From contig NC_018312.1 in assembly GCF_000234665.1 (NCBI RefSeq), positions 1,173,791 to 1,237,790 on the forward strand: a stretch of DNA of 64,000 nt, written 5' to 3'. Position 1 is the first letter of the stretch. Each line of letters starts with the position of its first letter. The DNA is from Leishmania mexicana MHOM/GT/2001/U1103. Lineage: Eukaryota; Euglenozoa; Kinetoplastea; Trypanosomatida; Trypanosomatidae. Made by a program: the position numbers and the translations under genes. The notes below the pieces were generated by a model. That model did no database searches. It saw nothing but the letters and a program-made list of their open reading frames with translations, and had not been told where the DNA came from. Of this stretch, positions 32,701 to 42,815 are shown piece by piece.

Positions 32701-33517
32701 GCGGCAGACAGAGGAGGCGCTGGAGAGTGGCATGCTGGTGTCGCGGAGTCGTCCTGGCCCGCGCAAGGGTGCGGCGGTGGGACGATTGGCTGGCACCTTC
32801 TTGTACGCGCCTGCCCTTCCGCCCCCGGCGCTGCCGCGGGTTGTGTTTGATGAGCGAGAGTTCCGCTCTTCGCTGCCGTACCACCTTTACCGTCGTGGAA
32901 TGGAGCTCATCCCGCTGACACTGACGACGGCCGACTACGTCCTCTCCCCTGAGTACGCGGTGGAGCGTAAAAGCGTGCAGGATTACCTCCAGTCTGTCAT
33001 GTCCGGCCGCATTCAGCGTCAACTGGCGGCGCTCGCCCGTAAGTATGCGCACCCGTTATGTCTCATTGAGTTCCACCGCGGCATTCCGTTCCGGCTGATG
33101 CAGAGCGGCATCTACGCCAAGACGGCAGCACTCATGGCGGCCTACCCTCGCGTCCGCTTTGTGTGGGCACGCAGCCCTGCGCATGCGGCAGGTATGCTGG
33201 TGCTCTTGAAGAAGTCCGTCGCGGTCGCCAACGTGGACCCGGCCGATCCGTTACTCACAGGCACCTCCATTGACCCAGGTAGCGCGGCGGACGTGGGAGG
33301 CGTGGCGGTCACTGCGGCGGAGCGGGAGACGGCGCATTACGCGGCACGCGTTCTGTCCAAGTTCCCGGGCATTACCCACCAGAATGCGCCCCGTGTGATG
33401 CAGCTCTGCGGCTCGCTGATCGGACTTGCAACGATCTCGCAGGCCTCGCTGGTGGCGGTCATGGGTGAGGAGGACGCAGCGCGGCTGTACAACTTTCTCC
33501 ATTCACCCTTCCATTAG
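29735..33517 (+). CDS. XPF: DNA repair endonuclease XPF/ERCC4-like (RAD1 homologue)
   Basis: 1260 residues from ATG at 29735. The C-terminal ERCC4 nuclease domain (about 1036-1150) is clear: FDEREFRSSLP (D1039), then ADYVLSPEYAVERKSVQD with D1067, the catalytic ERK at 1077-1079 and D1083. It is followed by a helix-hairpin-helix pair (about 1205-1260, FPGITHQNAPRV). The N-terminal 300 residues look like the degenerate helicase half of XPF, including VVLTSHSLCADLL. The middle is expanded by low-complexity insertions (for example 545-600 and 680-760), so the protein is longer than human XPF (916). XPF with ERCC1 cuts the 5' side of damage bubbles in nucleotide excision and crosslink repair. Oddity: the family's Gly-Asp in the nuclease motif is Ala-Asp here. 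Metal ligands and ERK are intact, so activity is likely. Confidence 0.93.
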   Translation: MSVEENITPAPGDTFRTCSEFIGAVSAREMPDNPSVQLCILSIGFDVESVIAQLLHQRMTLNKPHRRVYCVVVPDRLLPGVMTRFASAIEHHLALRHARKTLPRQADASAAVGSCLAPPIPVVAVEEGTGTKERCTVFQRGAVVVLTSHSLCADLLHRRLAVELVGMAVLALPHSLLGRGRQQDGLAPQTAFCAELLLRSSSGAAGGQRPPPIVLVSDAPVLMQSLVHRHHMGAERFVQQMHVGDVQLFPRFRLDFVRHFEELSRTPQRSLAVDRVVAPVSASVLALDDLLAKIVLETLQELQRLEQQLHMRNSASSGDCYSGASAAGGSHPHARSFAARCATAAAEADEDTGAHRFLPRARLTASTVNGHLDYSTYPRINTARGTSAASYIRRGWRASTQHDDKGILFSGISETAALSVDFSDLDGDLRAVVRCHESHWPYRLLTESLIDVRRLRRAARGTAYTFLLELESVLERRLPRRSVYGTGTTPPAALWTLSSHFHDVVTVATHRIGTVVYKSSAASVALSTPTHGAATRPASSAEDVVVVVDSSSDSEEKRKGLQDVVAASAAAAPPDQVATSAGATMVPQLIPNAEEHETDVEVVVRLVVSWCRTVLRRGARKGDAATDVSAAQPTLLFLTFGTNAVVRYTERLTNSLEAYQRLQLRRFMRVYQSKYGVELTEFVEAQSTEAAASQLGTELFTSAEDVDDASSDVEGDVTTDEDNGTDDRRDSRAAASLRRRLSSQGGRATAATQRDAGPLYTDGGSSSQGVMMDIGAGAFHQALLSQLPPLLAKGGERADMRCDSEPEPAPPASLATPLLMLERVREGVVTLCPDCRGANGGGSATATTSFQRMPRVLVFDASAMSATEMTMLLDGSHTALQLDVPSTAAARMSGAPTNGTQGSDSVRACLRVERVVLARQELVLLRQLEMAQDELPAERLATIKVQLVTTSLAELDFKKAVQAEQQAFESLAHTKATLTGTLLVDQTSLRQTEEALESGMLVSRSRPGPRKGAAVGRLAGTFLYAPALPPPALPRVVFDEREFRSSLPYHLYRRGMELIPLTLTTADYVLSPEYAVERKSVQDYLQSVMSGRIQRQLAALARKYAHPLCLIEFHRGIPFRLMQSGIYAKTAALMAAYPRVRFVWARSPAHAAGMLVLLKKSVAVANVDPADPLLTGTSIDPGSAADVGGVAVTAAERETAHYAARVLSKFPGITHQNAPRVMQLCGSLIGLATISQASLVAVMGEEDAARLYNFLHSPFH

Positions 33518-34720
33518 AAAGCGAACTGATGCTCTCGTCTTAGCCTCCTCTCCCAAGGGAGGATGGGTGGAGAGGGATGGAGCGGATGCATGTGGTGCAC
33601 AGTGTCGAGCATCTCGCCCACATGATTTCCTGTTGCGGTGGGCACAAGCGCACACAGACACGCAAACCACTGTGCTCTCAAGTAGCTCTTCACAAGCGCA
33701 AAGCAGCAAGAATGAAATGGTGTGTGCGCGAGGGCAGGAGGACTGCGAGCTAGACGGCGGGGCTGCTGCGGTCGGTTGTCGAACTGCCTCTCTGTATCTC
33801 CCACCCTCTCCCCCTTCGCCTCTTGCGCCCACGCGACGGAAGAATCTCCGCGTCCGTTCCGCAGCTTGACGTTCTGCGCAGCCAACGGCGACGTGGTTTT
33901 CTCCGGCGCTTCCGCTGGATGGTGCGCAGCGGATGCCACAGACGAGCGGCAAGGAAATGGGAAGAAATCCAGAGCATGGTAGCCGCTTCGTCAAGCCCCC
34001 CCCCTCACCTTGAACGCACACGCAATGTCCTGTATGACAGGCGCGACGATGCGCAACCTTCATGTCACGTATTGGCGGGCGGCTCTAGTCCCGAACGCAA
34101 CGGCAACGTCACCGTGTCATCATACCACACTTCTCAATCTTTCTCTCTGCCTCCCCCTCCCCCTCCCTCTCTCGTTGTGTGTGTAGCCCGGAGGACCCCA
34201 GTCTCTCGCTACAGTTGCCAAGGGACTGCGCTCCTTTCCAGCCTGCCTGCTCCCCGCCCCGCCACCAATCTTCTTCCCATCCAATTCCCTCTGTAGAGGG
34301 GAGCGTGCGTACGCAGAAAAGCGTGTACACAAGCGCGTACGCTTGTCTGCAGCACGTTGGGAGTGCAACGTGTGCCGTGTTGTCTGTGCCTTGTGTGTGT
34401 GTGTGACTTGTTCAACAGCAACGCGATACGGGAGAACAGCAGTTTTTCTCTCTCCTCTTGCCCCTCATGCCTCGTACCTCTGCGACCCCTTCTACCTCTC
34501 ACGGAACCCCCTACGCTCGTCTCTCTCCGCAACGGCATCGCTGTCCGTTATCACGAACGGCAACGCAGCGCTTTCAGAGCGAGTGAGAGACGCTCGTGCA
34601 GTCACGGGCATCGACTGCTCAGCTGCTGAATCTACTGCAGCACAGCCGTTCGACCGGCGACGCAGCGTGCCGCAAGACGAAGGGGGCGACAAAAGCGTTG
34701 CTCTCGATCACCCGGACGAG
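33518..34720 (+). other. Intergenic region
   Basis: 1.2 kb. CT-rich at about 34130-34180 and again at 34450-34510. The PIG-H frame is open through its last 126 codons (34343 onward) but lacks an ATG there. No other gene supported. Confidence 0.5.
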
Positions 34721-36265
34721 ATGCAGCAGCGCCGCTCAAAGGTAGTCCCGGGCCCGCTCTTCTACCCGGAGCGGACGACAACGATGGTGGCTGCCAAGAG
34801 ATGGCCGTCCCCGCCAGCCGCGTCGGGGTCTACCTCTGCCCCTGCGACGAAGCCCTCTGCTTTGTCCGAGGCACCGACAGGAGCAACAGCAGCAGTGGGG
34901 CCACCCAGAAGCGGTGCTCAGGATGCGCCAGTGTACAGCGCCGCCGAAGCGCCGATGCTGCCGCCGGGGGCCTCCGTCACGGGCGGTGCGATAGAGATGC
35001 TCTCCCCAAGCCTCAACGTGTACCGCGCCAGCAGCAGAGGCGTGACCCTCACCATCGCTCCCAGGACCACCGTTATCATGACCGATCACGTCACGAACAC
35101 CGGTGCGGTGGTGAGGTTGGAGCAAGTGGACTACAGCAAGGCAATGCGTGCGTACCGTGTCTGCCGGCAAGAGGGGGGCGTTGTAGCTGAGAAGCCATCG
35201 CAAGACTGGCGCGCTGGCTCCGCAACGCCGGCGACACCACTGCCGCCGCCGCTGACCTCGCCACACGGCATCTCCTCAAGCTACGCGGCGAGTCCGACTA
35301 CTTTGTCGGGGACTGCAAGCCCCAACAGCCGCGCCCGTTACGCCGCGCGCGATGATGACACGGCACTTGACCACGACCCGGCGCCGTGGCGCGTTGTGTT
35401 CCTGCGGTTGTTCGGCGCTACGGATATGATGCTGCTCACGGTTGCCGTGGCGTGCTTCCTGGTCGTGGTGTCGCGACTAAGCATGCTCAAGTACGGCCGA
35501 ACAGATGGGCAGAGCGCAATGTCGTGGTCGTCCCTGTCGTGGTTGGAGTTGGCCCTGACAGCGCTCACCTCTGGACGCTCGGCGGTGAAGGAGGTTGTGG
35601 CACCGCCTGCTGAAGGCCTGGTGCAGGGTGTCACGCGGGGGTCCCCGGCGATCTCATCGTTGGCTGCAGCGACCCTGATTTCGGCCCCTGGGACCAAAGA
35701 GGTGCTCTTCGCGTCCTGTACCCAGGCTACAAGCATCCTGGGCCTGGACACGAGCGTCACGCTCGTCCTGCTGCTCTTCTCCACTTTCCTTTTGGTAAAG
35801 CGGCTCAGTGGCGCACTGAGTCGGGTGTACGTGGAGGAGGTGCTCGTCATGCGCGGCGTTGGTCTGCAGTTCTCCGCGTACGGAATATTCAACACACTGC
35901 GGTACCGGCACTTCGTCGACCTTCTCATGCTGCGCTCACTTGTCATCCACGACGCGTTCTTCCGGTACCAGCCGATGTTCTTCCTCTCCTCGTCCGTGGA
36001 GAACAAGGCGGAACGGATAGTGTACTTCCCTGATACGCTGCCGCGGCTGGCGGTCCTGCGGCCCGTTTTGAACGGCATTCGCGGGGTGCTCTACGGAGAG
36101 CCAGAGGAGGGGCCGAGCCTGGGGGAGCTGGAGGAGCGATGGAAGAAGTCAGCTAGTGACACTCCTGACGGTGACTTTTTTACGGAGGACAGCTTTGCTG
36201 AAGACACGGTGACGACCCCAGATGATGCATGCTTCTCCGACGCCACAGATCGCGACGAGGACTGA
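34721..36265 (+). CDS. GPI15: GPI-GlcNAc transferase subunit PIG-H/Gpi15-like
   Basis: 514 residues from the first in-frame ATG (34721). The C-terminal third carries two hydrophobic segments (about 224-256 and 344-367) followed by a PIG-H-type domain (about 368-470): EEVLVMRGVGLQF, then LVIHDAFFRYQPMFFLS and a PRLAVLRPVLNGIR end. In yeast and animals this subunit of the ER-membrane complex works with the PIG-A catalytic subunit in the first step of GPI anchor synthesis, transfer of GlcNAc to phosphatidylinositol. GPI anchors and GPI-related glycolipids dominate the kinetoplastid surface. The protein is more than twice the usual size (about 190-230), because of a Ser/Pro/Ala-rich N-terminal part of over 200 residues and an acidic tail. 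The assignment rests on the C-terminal pattern. Confidence 0.75.
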   Translation: MQQRRSKVVPGPLFYPERTTTMVAAKRWPSPPAASGSTSAPATKPSALSEAPTGATAAVGPPRSGAQDAPVYSAAEAPMLPPGASVTGGAIEMLSPSLNVYRASSRGVTLTIAPRTTVIMTDHVTNTGAVVRLEQVDYSKAMRAYRVCRQEGGVVAEKPSQDWRAGSATPATPLPPPLTSPHGISSSYAASPTTLSGTASPNSRARYAARDDDTALDHDPAPWRVVFLRLFGATDMMLLTVAVACFLVVVSRLSMLKYGRTDGQSAMSWSSLSWLELALTALTSGRSAVKEVVAPPAEGLVQGVTRGSPAISSLAAATLISAPGTKEVLFASCTQATSILGLDTSVTLVLLLFSTFLLVKRLSGALSRVYVEEVLVMRGVGLQFSAYGIFNTLRYRHFVDLLMLRSLVIHDAFFRYQPMFFLSSSVENKAERIVYFPDTLPRLAVLRPVLNGIRGVLYGEPEEGPSLGELEERWKKSASDTPDGDFFTEDSFAEDTVTTPDDACFSDATDRDED

Positions 36266-37520
36266 AGCAGGTGTACATTGCTAAGGCTGTGTGGAGGCTT
36301 TGAGAATGCACTGGTACAGCGCGGCGGGTGAACTTACAGTGAAGCGTGAGGCCACCTAGTGGGCGCCTGTGCCACTTTGCCCCCTCCCCCTCCCCTGCCA
36401 TCATTCTACCCGCCTTCTGCTGCCTTCCTTGCTCCCAACGTTTTTTTTCTTTGCATTCCTCCTGGTTCTCCTGAATCACACGATTACCCGCTATCTCGTG
36501 TATGTATGTGTGTGTGAGTGTACATGTATGAGGGACGCCGCTGCTCAAATTCGTTGCGTCGTTCCTCGCTGTGCCTGCGCCACGTCTCGGCTGATTTTGC
36601 TGCTGCTTTATATATGTGCGCGTCTGGTGTGTGTTGTGTTGTTGTTCTCCCCCTCGTCCTTTGCGCTTTGCCTTGATGCGCCGCGCGTGTGTTTGCACCA
36701 GTGTGTATGTGTACGTGTACGTGTCCGCGTGTGCGTGTGTGTGTAGGGGGGAGGGGGGAGGGAGGGATGAGGCCGTTCCTGTCTGCACATGCCACCTGCA
36801 GCAGCGTGTTTTCAGCTACGTGGAAGCGCAACTATAGCATAGCGCAGTGTCAAGGATTGATGGGAGGCGTCGGTGTACACGAAGAGGTTCCTTTTCTCTT
36901 CCCCCTCCCCTCCCCAAAAAAAAAAAAATATATATATATATATACAAAGTAAGGGGCCCGCCGCTGCCCTCGTGTTGCATCCGAAAGGAAATGGGAATGC
37001 TTTTCACGGGTCGCTGCTGCTGAGGGAGTCTCCTTGTGCTACCTTGCCGTTTCACGTTTCCCCTGTACCTCGGCCTTCGCGCAGCTCTCTCTCTCTCGGT
37101 TCTACTCTGCTGAGCACTTCTACCTCTTCCCCCCCTCCTCGACTCCTGTTCTCTCTACGTGTCTTGCCGATTCTTCTGCTTGGTGTGTGCCGCTCGCGAA
37201 TCGCCGACGTAGACGAGCACCGTCACGGTGTTGGACCCTCCTCCGTTGCTCAGTCGGCCCTTCCCCCTTCCCACCTATCCACAGTGGGCCCTCTATACCC
37301 GGTACCGCTCCTCCGCCACCCGGCTCGTCGCTGAAGGCATACCGCAGATTTCCCTCGTTGAGTCTGTGTGGAAGTGTGTGTCCTACCGTACCTGCTGGGC
37401 AGACACCGCTGCATAGCAGACGCCCCCCAAACACACACACACACACTGGAAGAACCTATCGCGTTGAAGTCCTCAGAGTGCAGTGCCACAGAGGAGGAGA
37501 GAAGGGATGTGGGTCCGCCA
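36266..37520 (+). other. Intergenic region
   Basis: 1.26 kb. It contains GT-rich runs (36500-36745), a poly-A/TA tract (36916-36944) and CT-rich sequence (37060-37150) before the next gene. No supported CDS. Confidence 0.55.
36916..36944 (+). repeat. A13 followed by (TA)8
   Basis: Thirteen A directly followed by eight TA units, unusual in this GC-rich sequence. It could be a microsatellite or the A-rich tail of a decayed retroposon; nothing upstream confirms the latter. Confidence 0.9.
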
Positions 37521-38219
37521 ATGCTCCGGTACCGCTGTCGACACTGTTTTTCGGGTCGTGCACCGAAGCCTCTGTCGGTGACTGCGTGGGCAAAGCGACG
37601 GGGTGTGTCGACTCGACAGGCGGAGCGCCTAGGACGAGCGTCGTCAATACCGACGGCGAGAGGTGCCGCCACCTCTCACGCATCAACTAGCAGTATACGC
37701 GGAGGCAGCGTCGCGAGAGGTTCTGCAGAGCGGGCAACGAAGCTGTCGTCCCCGTCGGCTGGTGCCTCTGCCACATCCGCTACGGTGCAGTCGACGGCCT
37801 TTTCCGGACGCGCAAAACCGCTACCGGGCCGCTTTAATCGTCTTGTGGTGCAGCTGGGCGTCGGTGTCACCGTCTACCACTACATACTGGGGGAGAGCAT
37901 CAACCTTTTCCTGACGTACCTCCTCCACTCGCACCGCTTAGGGATCGGAGACACGGGCAGCTGGCTGGGCGCTCTCGGCGTGCCGGTAGACGGATTTCTG
38001 AATGTTGGTCCGACGGTGTACGGACTGCAGCTGTCGCCGCGGCTGGTGCTGAATTATCTTGTGGTGAATGCCTGTATGTACCCATCGATACCGCTCCAGC
38101 TGCGCTTGTGCATTGCGACCGCACCGATACTGCGCGGCCCCTTTCAGGTGATGGGACGGCTGCTGGGGGTGTCGAAGAGGGCAACCGTGCCGAAAGCGCC
38201 GTCTGCAACACCATCTTGA
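37521..38219 (+). CDS. Small membrane protein, possibly DUF1279/FAM210-like, probably mitochondrial
   Basis: 232 residues from the first in-frame ATG (37521); 51 further upstream codons are open but without ATG. The N-terminal 45 residues (MLRYRCRHCFSGRAPKPLSV and on) are Arg/Ser-rich with almost no acidic residues, a likely mitochondrial presequence, followed by a Ser/Ala/Thr linker. The C-terminal half begins with RFNRLVVQLGVGVTVYHYI, then a second hydrophobic stretch (SINLFLTYLL) and a C-terminal one (LVLNYLVVNACMYPSIPLQLR). This order, with a Pro between the last helix and an LR motif, resembles the DUF1279 domain of FAM210 proteins, which sit in the mitochondrial inner membrane. The match is weak and the family assignment is tentative. 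Confidence 0.62.
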   Translation: MLRYRCRHCFSGRAPKPLSVTAWAKRRGVSTRQAERLGRASSIPTARGAATSHASTSSIRGGSVARGSAERATKLSSPSAGASATSATVQSTAFSGRAKPLPGRFNRLVVQLGVGVTVYHYILGESINLFLTYLLHSHRLGIGDTGSWLGALGVPVDGFLNVGPTVYGLQLSPRLVLNYLVVNACMYPSIPLQLRLCIATAPILRGPFQVMGRLLGVSKRATVPKAPSATPS

Positions 38220-39160
38220 TTTGGGAATTGAGTCGTGGGGGGATGATGCTATGTGGGTGAGCTCTCTGCAAGCGGTGCGCTGCGTATGTGAAACGCTTCT
38301 GTCTCCCCGTCTGTACCGGATTGTCGTTTTTTTAGGTGAACGTGCATGTACACTCTGTGCCTGCGTGCTCATTGTTCTTCTTTCGATGCGCACGTCACGC
38401 CGAAAACCCTCGAAGCATGCACTCCCTCCGCCATCGGCACATTCCACTCACCCCGGCTCCCTCTCCCTGCATCAGCTCGCGGCGAGAGAGAGCGATATCC
38501 GTCCCACCGGTATCACCGCACATCTCCTCGTCATCATCGGCTTCTTCGTCCATGTCTCTGCCTCCTCTTCTGTGTGCATCCCCTTCCATCTTCGCTCTCT
38601 CCTCGATACTTCTGTTTATCCTCACTACGCCACGCCACGGTCCACACGCGACCGCCTCCCCCGCCCCACCCACCCCAACTGCGCTTTCTCGCGCCAGAGC
38701 CTTCAGCGGAAAACACAAAGAGCATCCGATAGTGTTTTTCTCCCTCTTCTATAATATCCACCTCTCCTGCCCCTCGCACCGACACAGGCGCACATACACA
38801 GACGCGATCCGTGCCGTCGCCTCGTTGCCCACCATCGTTCACCCCCCGCTCTGTGTCGCAGGCGTATATTGGCAGGCGACTGTCACGCTGTGGTGCGCAC
38901 ACAAGCGAAGCCACAAACACCCGTACGAAGTCACATCTAAACAAAGCGATAAGAGCGGCAGACCACCTGTTGGCGGTCTGATCTCTGCGCTTTGCCGTGT
39001 AGGTGCGCTCACGTGCGCGTCGTGCGAGTCTGCGCGTGTGTGTGTGCGTTTTCCTTCTGCCGTTTGCCAGCTTCTCTTCTCTTCTCTTCCCTTCTCTCCT
39101 CTCCCTCCTCGCCCTGGCCTTTTTTTTCTGTTCTTTGCTCGTCTGTCGTTGTTGCTGTTG

Positions 39161-39407
39161 CGCGCCATCTATCTATCTTCATCGCCATCTATCTCTATAG
39201 GTATCTATATCTATATATAGTTATATAGTTATATAGCGATATTTGTGGGTATATGTGTATGGATAGTTGTTGATATATAGTGATTGATATCTCTTGACGT
39301 GCCTGGCTCTCTTTCTCTTTATATATATATACATACATCTCTGTTTCCATATATACCTGTACATACACACCTATATATACACACACATAAATATATATAT
39401 ATATAGT
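39161..39407 (+). repeat. AT-rich patch with TATC and TA repeats
   Basis: A 250-base stretch of ATCT/TATC, ATATAG and (TA)n units (last run at about 39390-39405). It is strongly AT-rich in an otherwise GC-rich region. Confidence 0.85.
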
Positions 39408-40450
39408 TGTAGAGAAGGTGGGAGGGAAAGATTCATTCTTGTGTGTGTGTGTGGTTGTGTTGGTGGGTTTTTACGCTTCCTTGCGCATCCCCAGCTGAGT
39501 TTTTTTTTTGTTGTTGTTTCTGCCCTGTTTTGATCTCGACGGATCGACTGCCTCTGCTCCCTCCCCCTCTCCCTCTCCCCCTCCCTCTCTCTCTCTCGCT
39601 GTGGTATCCACTTCGACGGCGCAGCATCTTCGCCGTCCTTCTCTGTCGTTTGCCGTCGCTGCGCTACTTTAAGCGTCGTGTCCTTTCTCTCTACTCTTCC
39701 CTCCCCTTCCCTTTCCACAGCTTCTCCCGATCCCCCGTGGGACATGCCGAGGTAGCCGTACTCTCTTAGGCTTTTTCTAGTTTCTATTGTTTCTGTATTT
39801 TGACATACACAGCTCCTTCTTCGATCCCCATTCTCTTCGGCGCAGCAGCCGTCATCATTGTCTTCACCTGCTTGCCCTCCTCCCCACGCGACCCTTCCGT
39901 TCTTCCCTCACCCACTAACACGCTTCTCCGCGCACTGCCGCCACCCTCTGCCTCTCATTGCTCTGGGCTTCTCGTGCGTTGTCGCGGTCTTAGACCCACA
40001 AAACACGAGCACCCTTCCCTCCTCTGAGAAAGGTGCACGAGCTTGAGCGGAGAAGCAGAGACGAAGTTGCACACAGGCAGAGGTACAAGCGCGTCCGTGT
40101 GCACAGGAGCCTCATCGGCCACCCAAATCTGTCTCTCGGCCTTTTTGTTGTTGTTTGTTTCTCTCCACCTCCTTTTCTCGAGCTCGTCAGTCCTCGCACA
40201 AAGTACTGTGACGTGCGCACGCAAGCCTGCACAAGCGCTTATCCTCGCTAACGACGCGTGCGTGCATCGGTTTGTAACAAGGAGCTACCAGGAGGACAGC
40301 GTGAGACACACACACACACAATCAATCAATTGAATACTAAAGACGCAGAAGAGGAGGACCCGAGCAAGCCACAACATCAGCAACAGCATAAGACGTCGAC
40401 GACACGGATAGTAGGTCTCTTCTAGCTACTTGATTCTCTGTGCCTCAATC

Positions 40451-40530
40451 TCTCTGTCTGTCTGTCTGTCTGTGTGTGTGTGTGTGTCTGTGTGTGTGTG
40501 TGTCTGTCTGTGTGTGTATGTGTGTGTGTG
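40451..40530 (+). repeat. (TCTG)n / (TG)n compound microsatellite
   Basis: 80 bases of TCTG units passing into TG runs interrupted by TCTG, followed by a T-rich tract. Confidence 0.92.
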
Positions 40531-40950
40531 TTTTGTTTTTTTTTGTTGTTTCTTCTGCCCCGCTTCCCTCCGATAGAAATCAAGGCAGAAACAGAACACC
40601 TGCCCACACCCACACCCACACAAGCACGCACATATACGCCCGCACGCCTCTGTTGTCTCTCCCCGTCGTCTCTCCTACTCCCACTCTCTTCTCGCCTTCT
40701 CTTGGAAGCACTTCTCTTTTTCGACTTTGTCTTTCGTTTTTTTAAACTTTCTTTCGCGTGCCTTGTCGTGTCTCTGCGCTCATTTTATCTTTGGTATCTT
40801 TGTGTGTGTATCTTGTGCTCCCACCGCCACACAGCGTCCCCTCCCTCCCTCCCTCTTCCCTGTCCCTTGTATCTCGTGTCATAGTTTGTCGGCTTCTTCT
40901 GTGCGTACCTTTCGTTTAAAGAAACGATTCGACGTTCGTGTGTGTGCTGC

Positions 40951-40977
40951 GTGTGTGTGTGTGTGTGTGTGTGTGTG
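40951..40977 (+). repeat. (GT)n microsatellite
   Basis: About 13 GT units within the pyrimidine-rich desert. Confidence 0.95.
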
Positions 40978-41616
40978 CTTCGCTCCTCTGCGAAACGTTT
41001 TCTTCTTTTTTCGTACATCACTCTTTGTCTTCTTCGCTTGCCTGTTTGCCACTTTGGCCTTCTCACGCATCTTCTCGCTCGCTCGCTCGCTCACTTTCTT
41101 TGCGTGCGCACCGGATCGCATTGAACTGCCAAGACGAGTGCTGCTGTGTTTCATCTCTGGTGTGCCGTTTAGCTTCTGCACTCGTTAATTGTCGTCTATC
41201 GCAGAAGGTTTGCGTGTTCCTGCGCGCGTATTGATTCCCCACCCCAACTCTTCTCCCACCCTATTTTCTTTTGCGTGTGTGTGTGTCTGTGTGTGTGTGT
41301 CCTTTCCGCTGCTGCGTGTTTCTGGTGGCCGTCTGTCCCGTCTTTTCCCCTCCCCTCCTCTCCCCACTGCGTGTTGTTTTACCTCCTCTAACGCTGCTTT
41401 CACCGCTCTTGCATCGGTTAAACGCGGCCCCCCCCCCTCCTCCTTCCCCCCCCCTACTCCTTCTTCTCGCGTTGTTCCTGTCCGAGGGTCTGTGCAGGCG
41501 TATGTGTGTATGCGTTTCTCTGCTGCCGCGGTCTTCTTTTCGTTTGCTGTTGTTCGTGTTGTTTCTGTTCCTCTTCGCGTTTCCCGAATTTGTGTACTGC
41601 GCGTCAGTGCTTGAGC

Positions 41617-41642
41617 CCCCCTCCCTCCCTCCCTCCCTCCGC
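41617..41642 (+). repeat. (CCCT)n microsatellite
   Basis: C-rich run followed by five or more CCCT units. Confidence 0.85.
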
Positions 41643-42538
41643 CAACAGCTCAGCACGCTGGGCCACACACATACACGGTTGCTTTCAGGCACGCTTTTCT
41701 GCCGTGTTTCTACCTCCATCGCAACAGCAGCGGCAGCAGCTCGCCATCATCGCAATTCGGTCATTGAAAGCAGCGAGCAAGCACACGTAGACACACACCA
41801 CGAACGATACCTGACAAACAACAGCGAAAAAAAAGAAGGGAACACGCAGAGGGGGTGGGGGTGGGGCACAAAACTGTCGAACTGGGTTGACGAAGTTCCG
41901 CAGTGCCACACACCCGGGGCCTCTCTCTGCGTTTAGTCGTGCATACGTGTGGGCGTGCGTGTCCGCGGTGAGCGTCTCTCTCCCTCTATGAAAACGCCCT
42001 CCTCCCTTCCTCCCTCCCCCTAACCCTCGCATATTTGTTTTCTCTTTCGTCTTGTGAAGCTTAATCCCCCCTTCCCCTTCTTCTTTGTGCTAGCGGCGCC
42101 CCTCCACTCCCCTCCCCTCCCCTCTCTCCCCCTTCCCTCTATCTGTATCTGTCGTGCAGGCGGTGGTGCGATAAGCGTGTCTTCGCTGGCTTGTGGAGGC
42201 CTGCTCGCCTCCCGCGACGCCGACGTCCTTCTCTCTCTTCCCGCTTTCCTTTTCCTCTAGGGCCCCGTCTCCCTCGTGTTCCGTGTGCGTGTGTCTTCGT
42301 GGTTTTGTGTGGTCTGTCTGTTTCCCTCCGCCCCGCTGTCTCTCTGTTGCGGTCTCCCCCATCGAGGAAATCATCCCCGTCTCCGTCAGACTCGCATCAC
42401 CATTTTTTTTTTGCTCGCGGTTCGCTCGCCTCCGCCTCGAGAGAGAGCGTGTACGTGTGTGTGTGTGCTTCCTGAGAGACTCGCGCCGCTCTTTCCTTTT
42501 TTTCTTGGCTCCTCGTCGCTGCAGTGCACACCTCCAGT

Positions 42539-42561
42539 ACACACACACACACACACACACA
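42539..42561 (+). repeat. (AC)n microsatellite
   Basis: About 11 AC units in the desert upstream of the LRR gene. Confidence 0.93.
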
Positions 42562-42758
42562 AGTACACGTACATACACGCCGCCCTGCTTACGGCGTCAC
42601 AGGACGTGTTTCGTTTTCTTTTTTGTTTGTTTCGTCTTTGTTTCTTTCTTTCGAAAAGTCTTCTTGCGTTGTTTGCTGTTGCGCCGTACCATCGATCTCC
42701 CGCGCGTTCTCCGTGTCGCCCTCTCTCTTGCTCTTGTCTTCGTCATCTCCGCGCACAC

Positions 42759-42815
42759 GTATATACATATACACATATATATATATGTATATAACTGTAT
42801 ATGTATGTATATAGG
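42759..42815 (+). repeat. AT-rich patch (TA/CATATA units)
   Basis: 57 bases of ATATAC and TATG units, the second AT-rich island of the desert. Confidence 0.85.

Noticed and set aside
38336..39220. 294-codon frame in the desert
   Set aside because: Translation is CT-tract low complexity; ends in an AT-repeat region.
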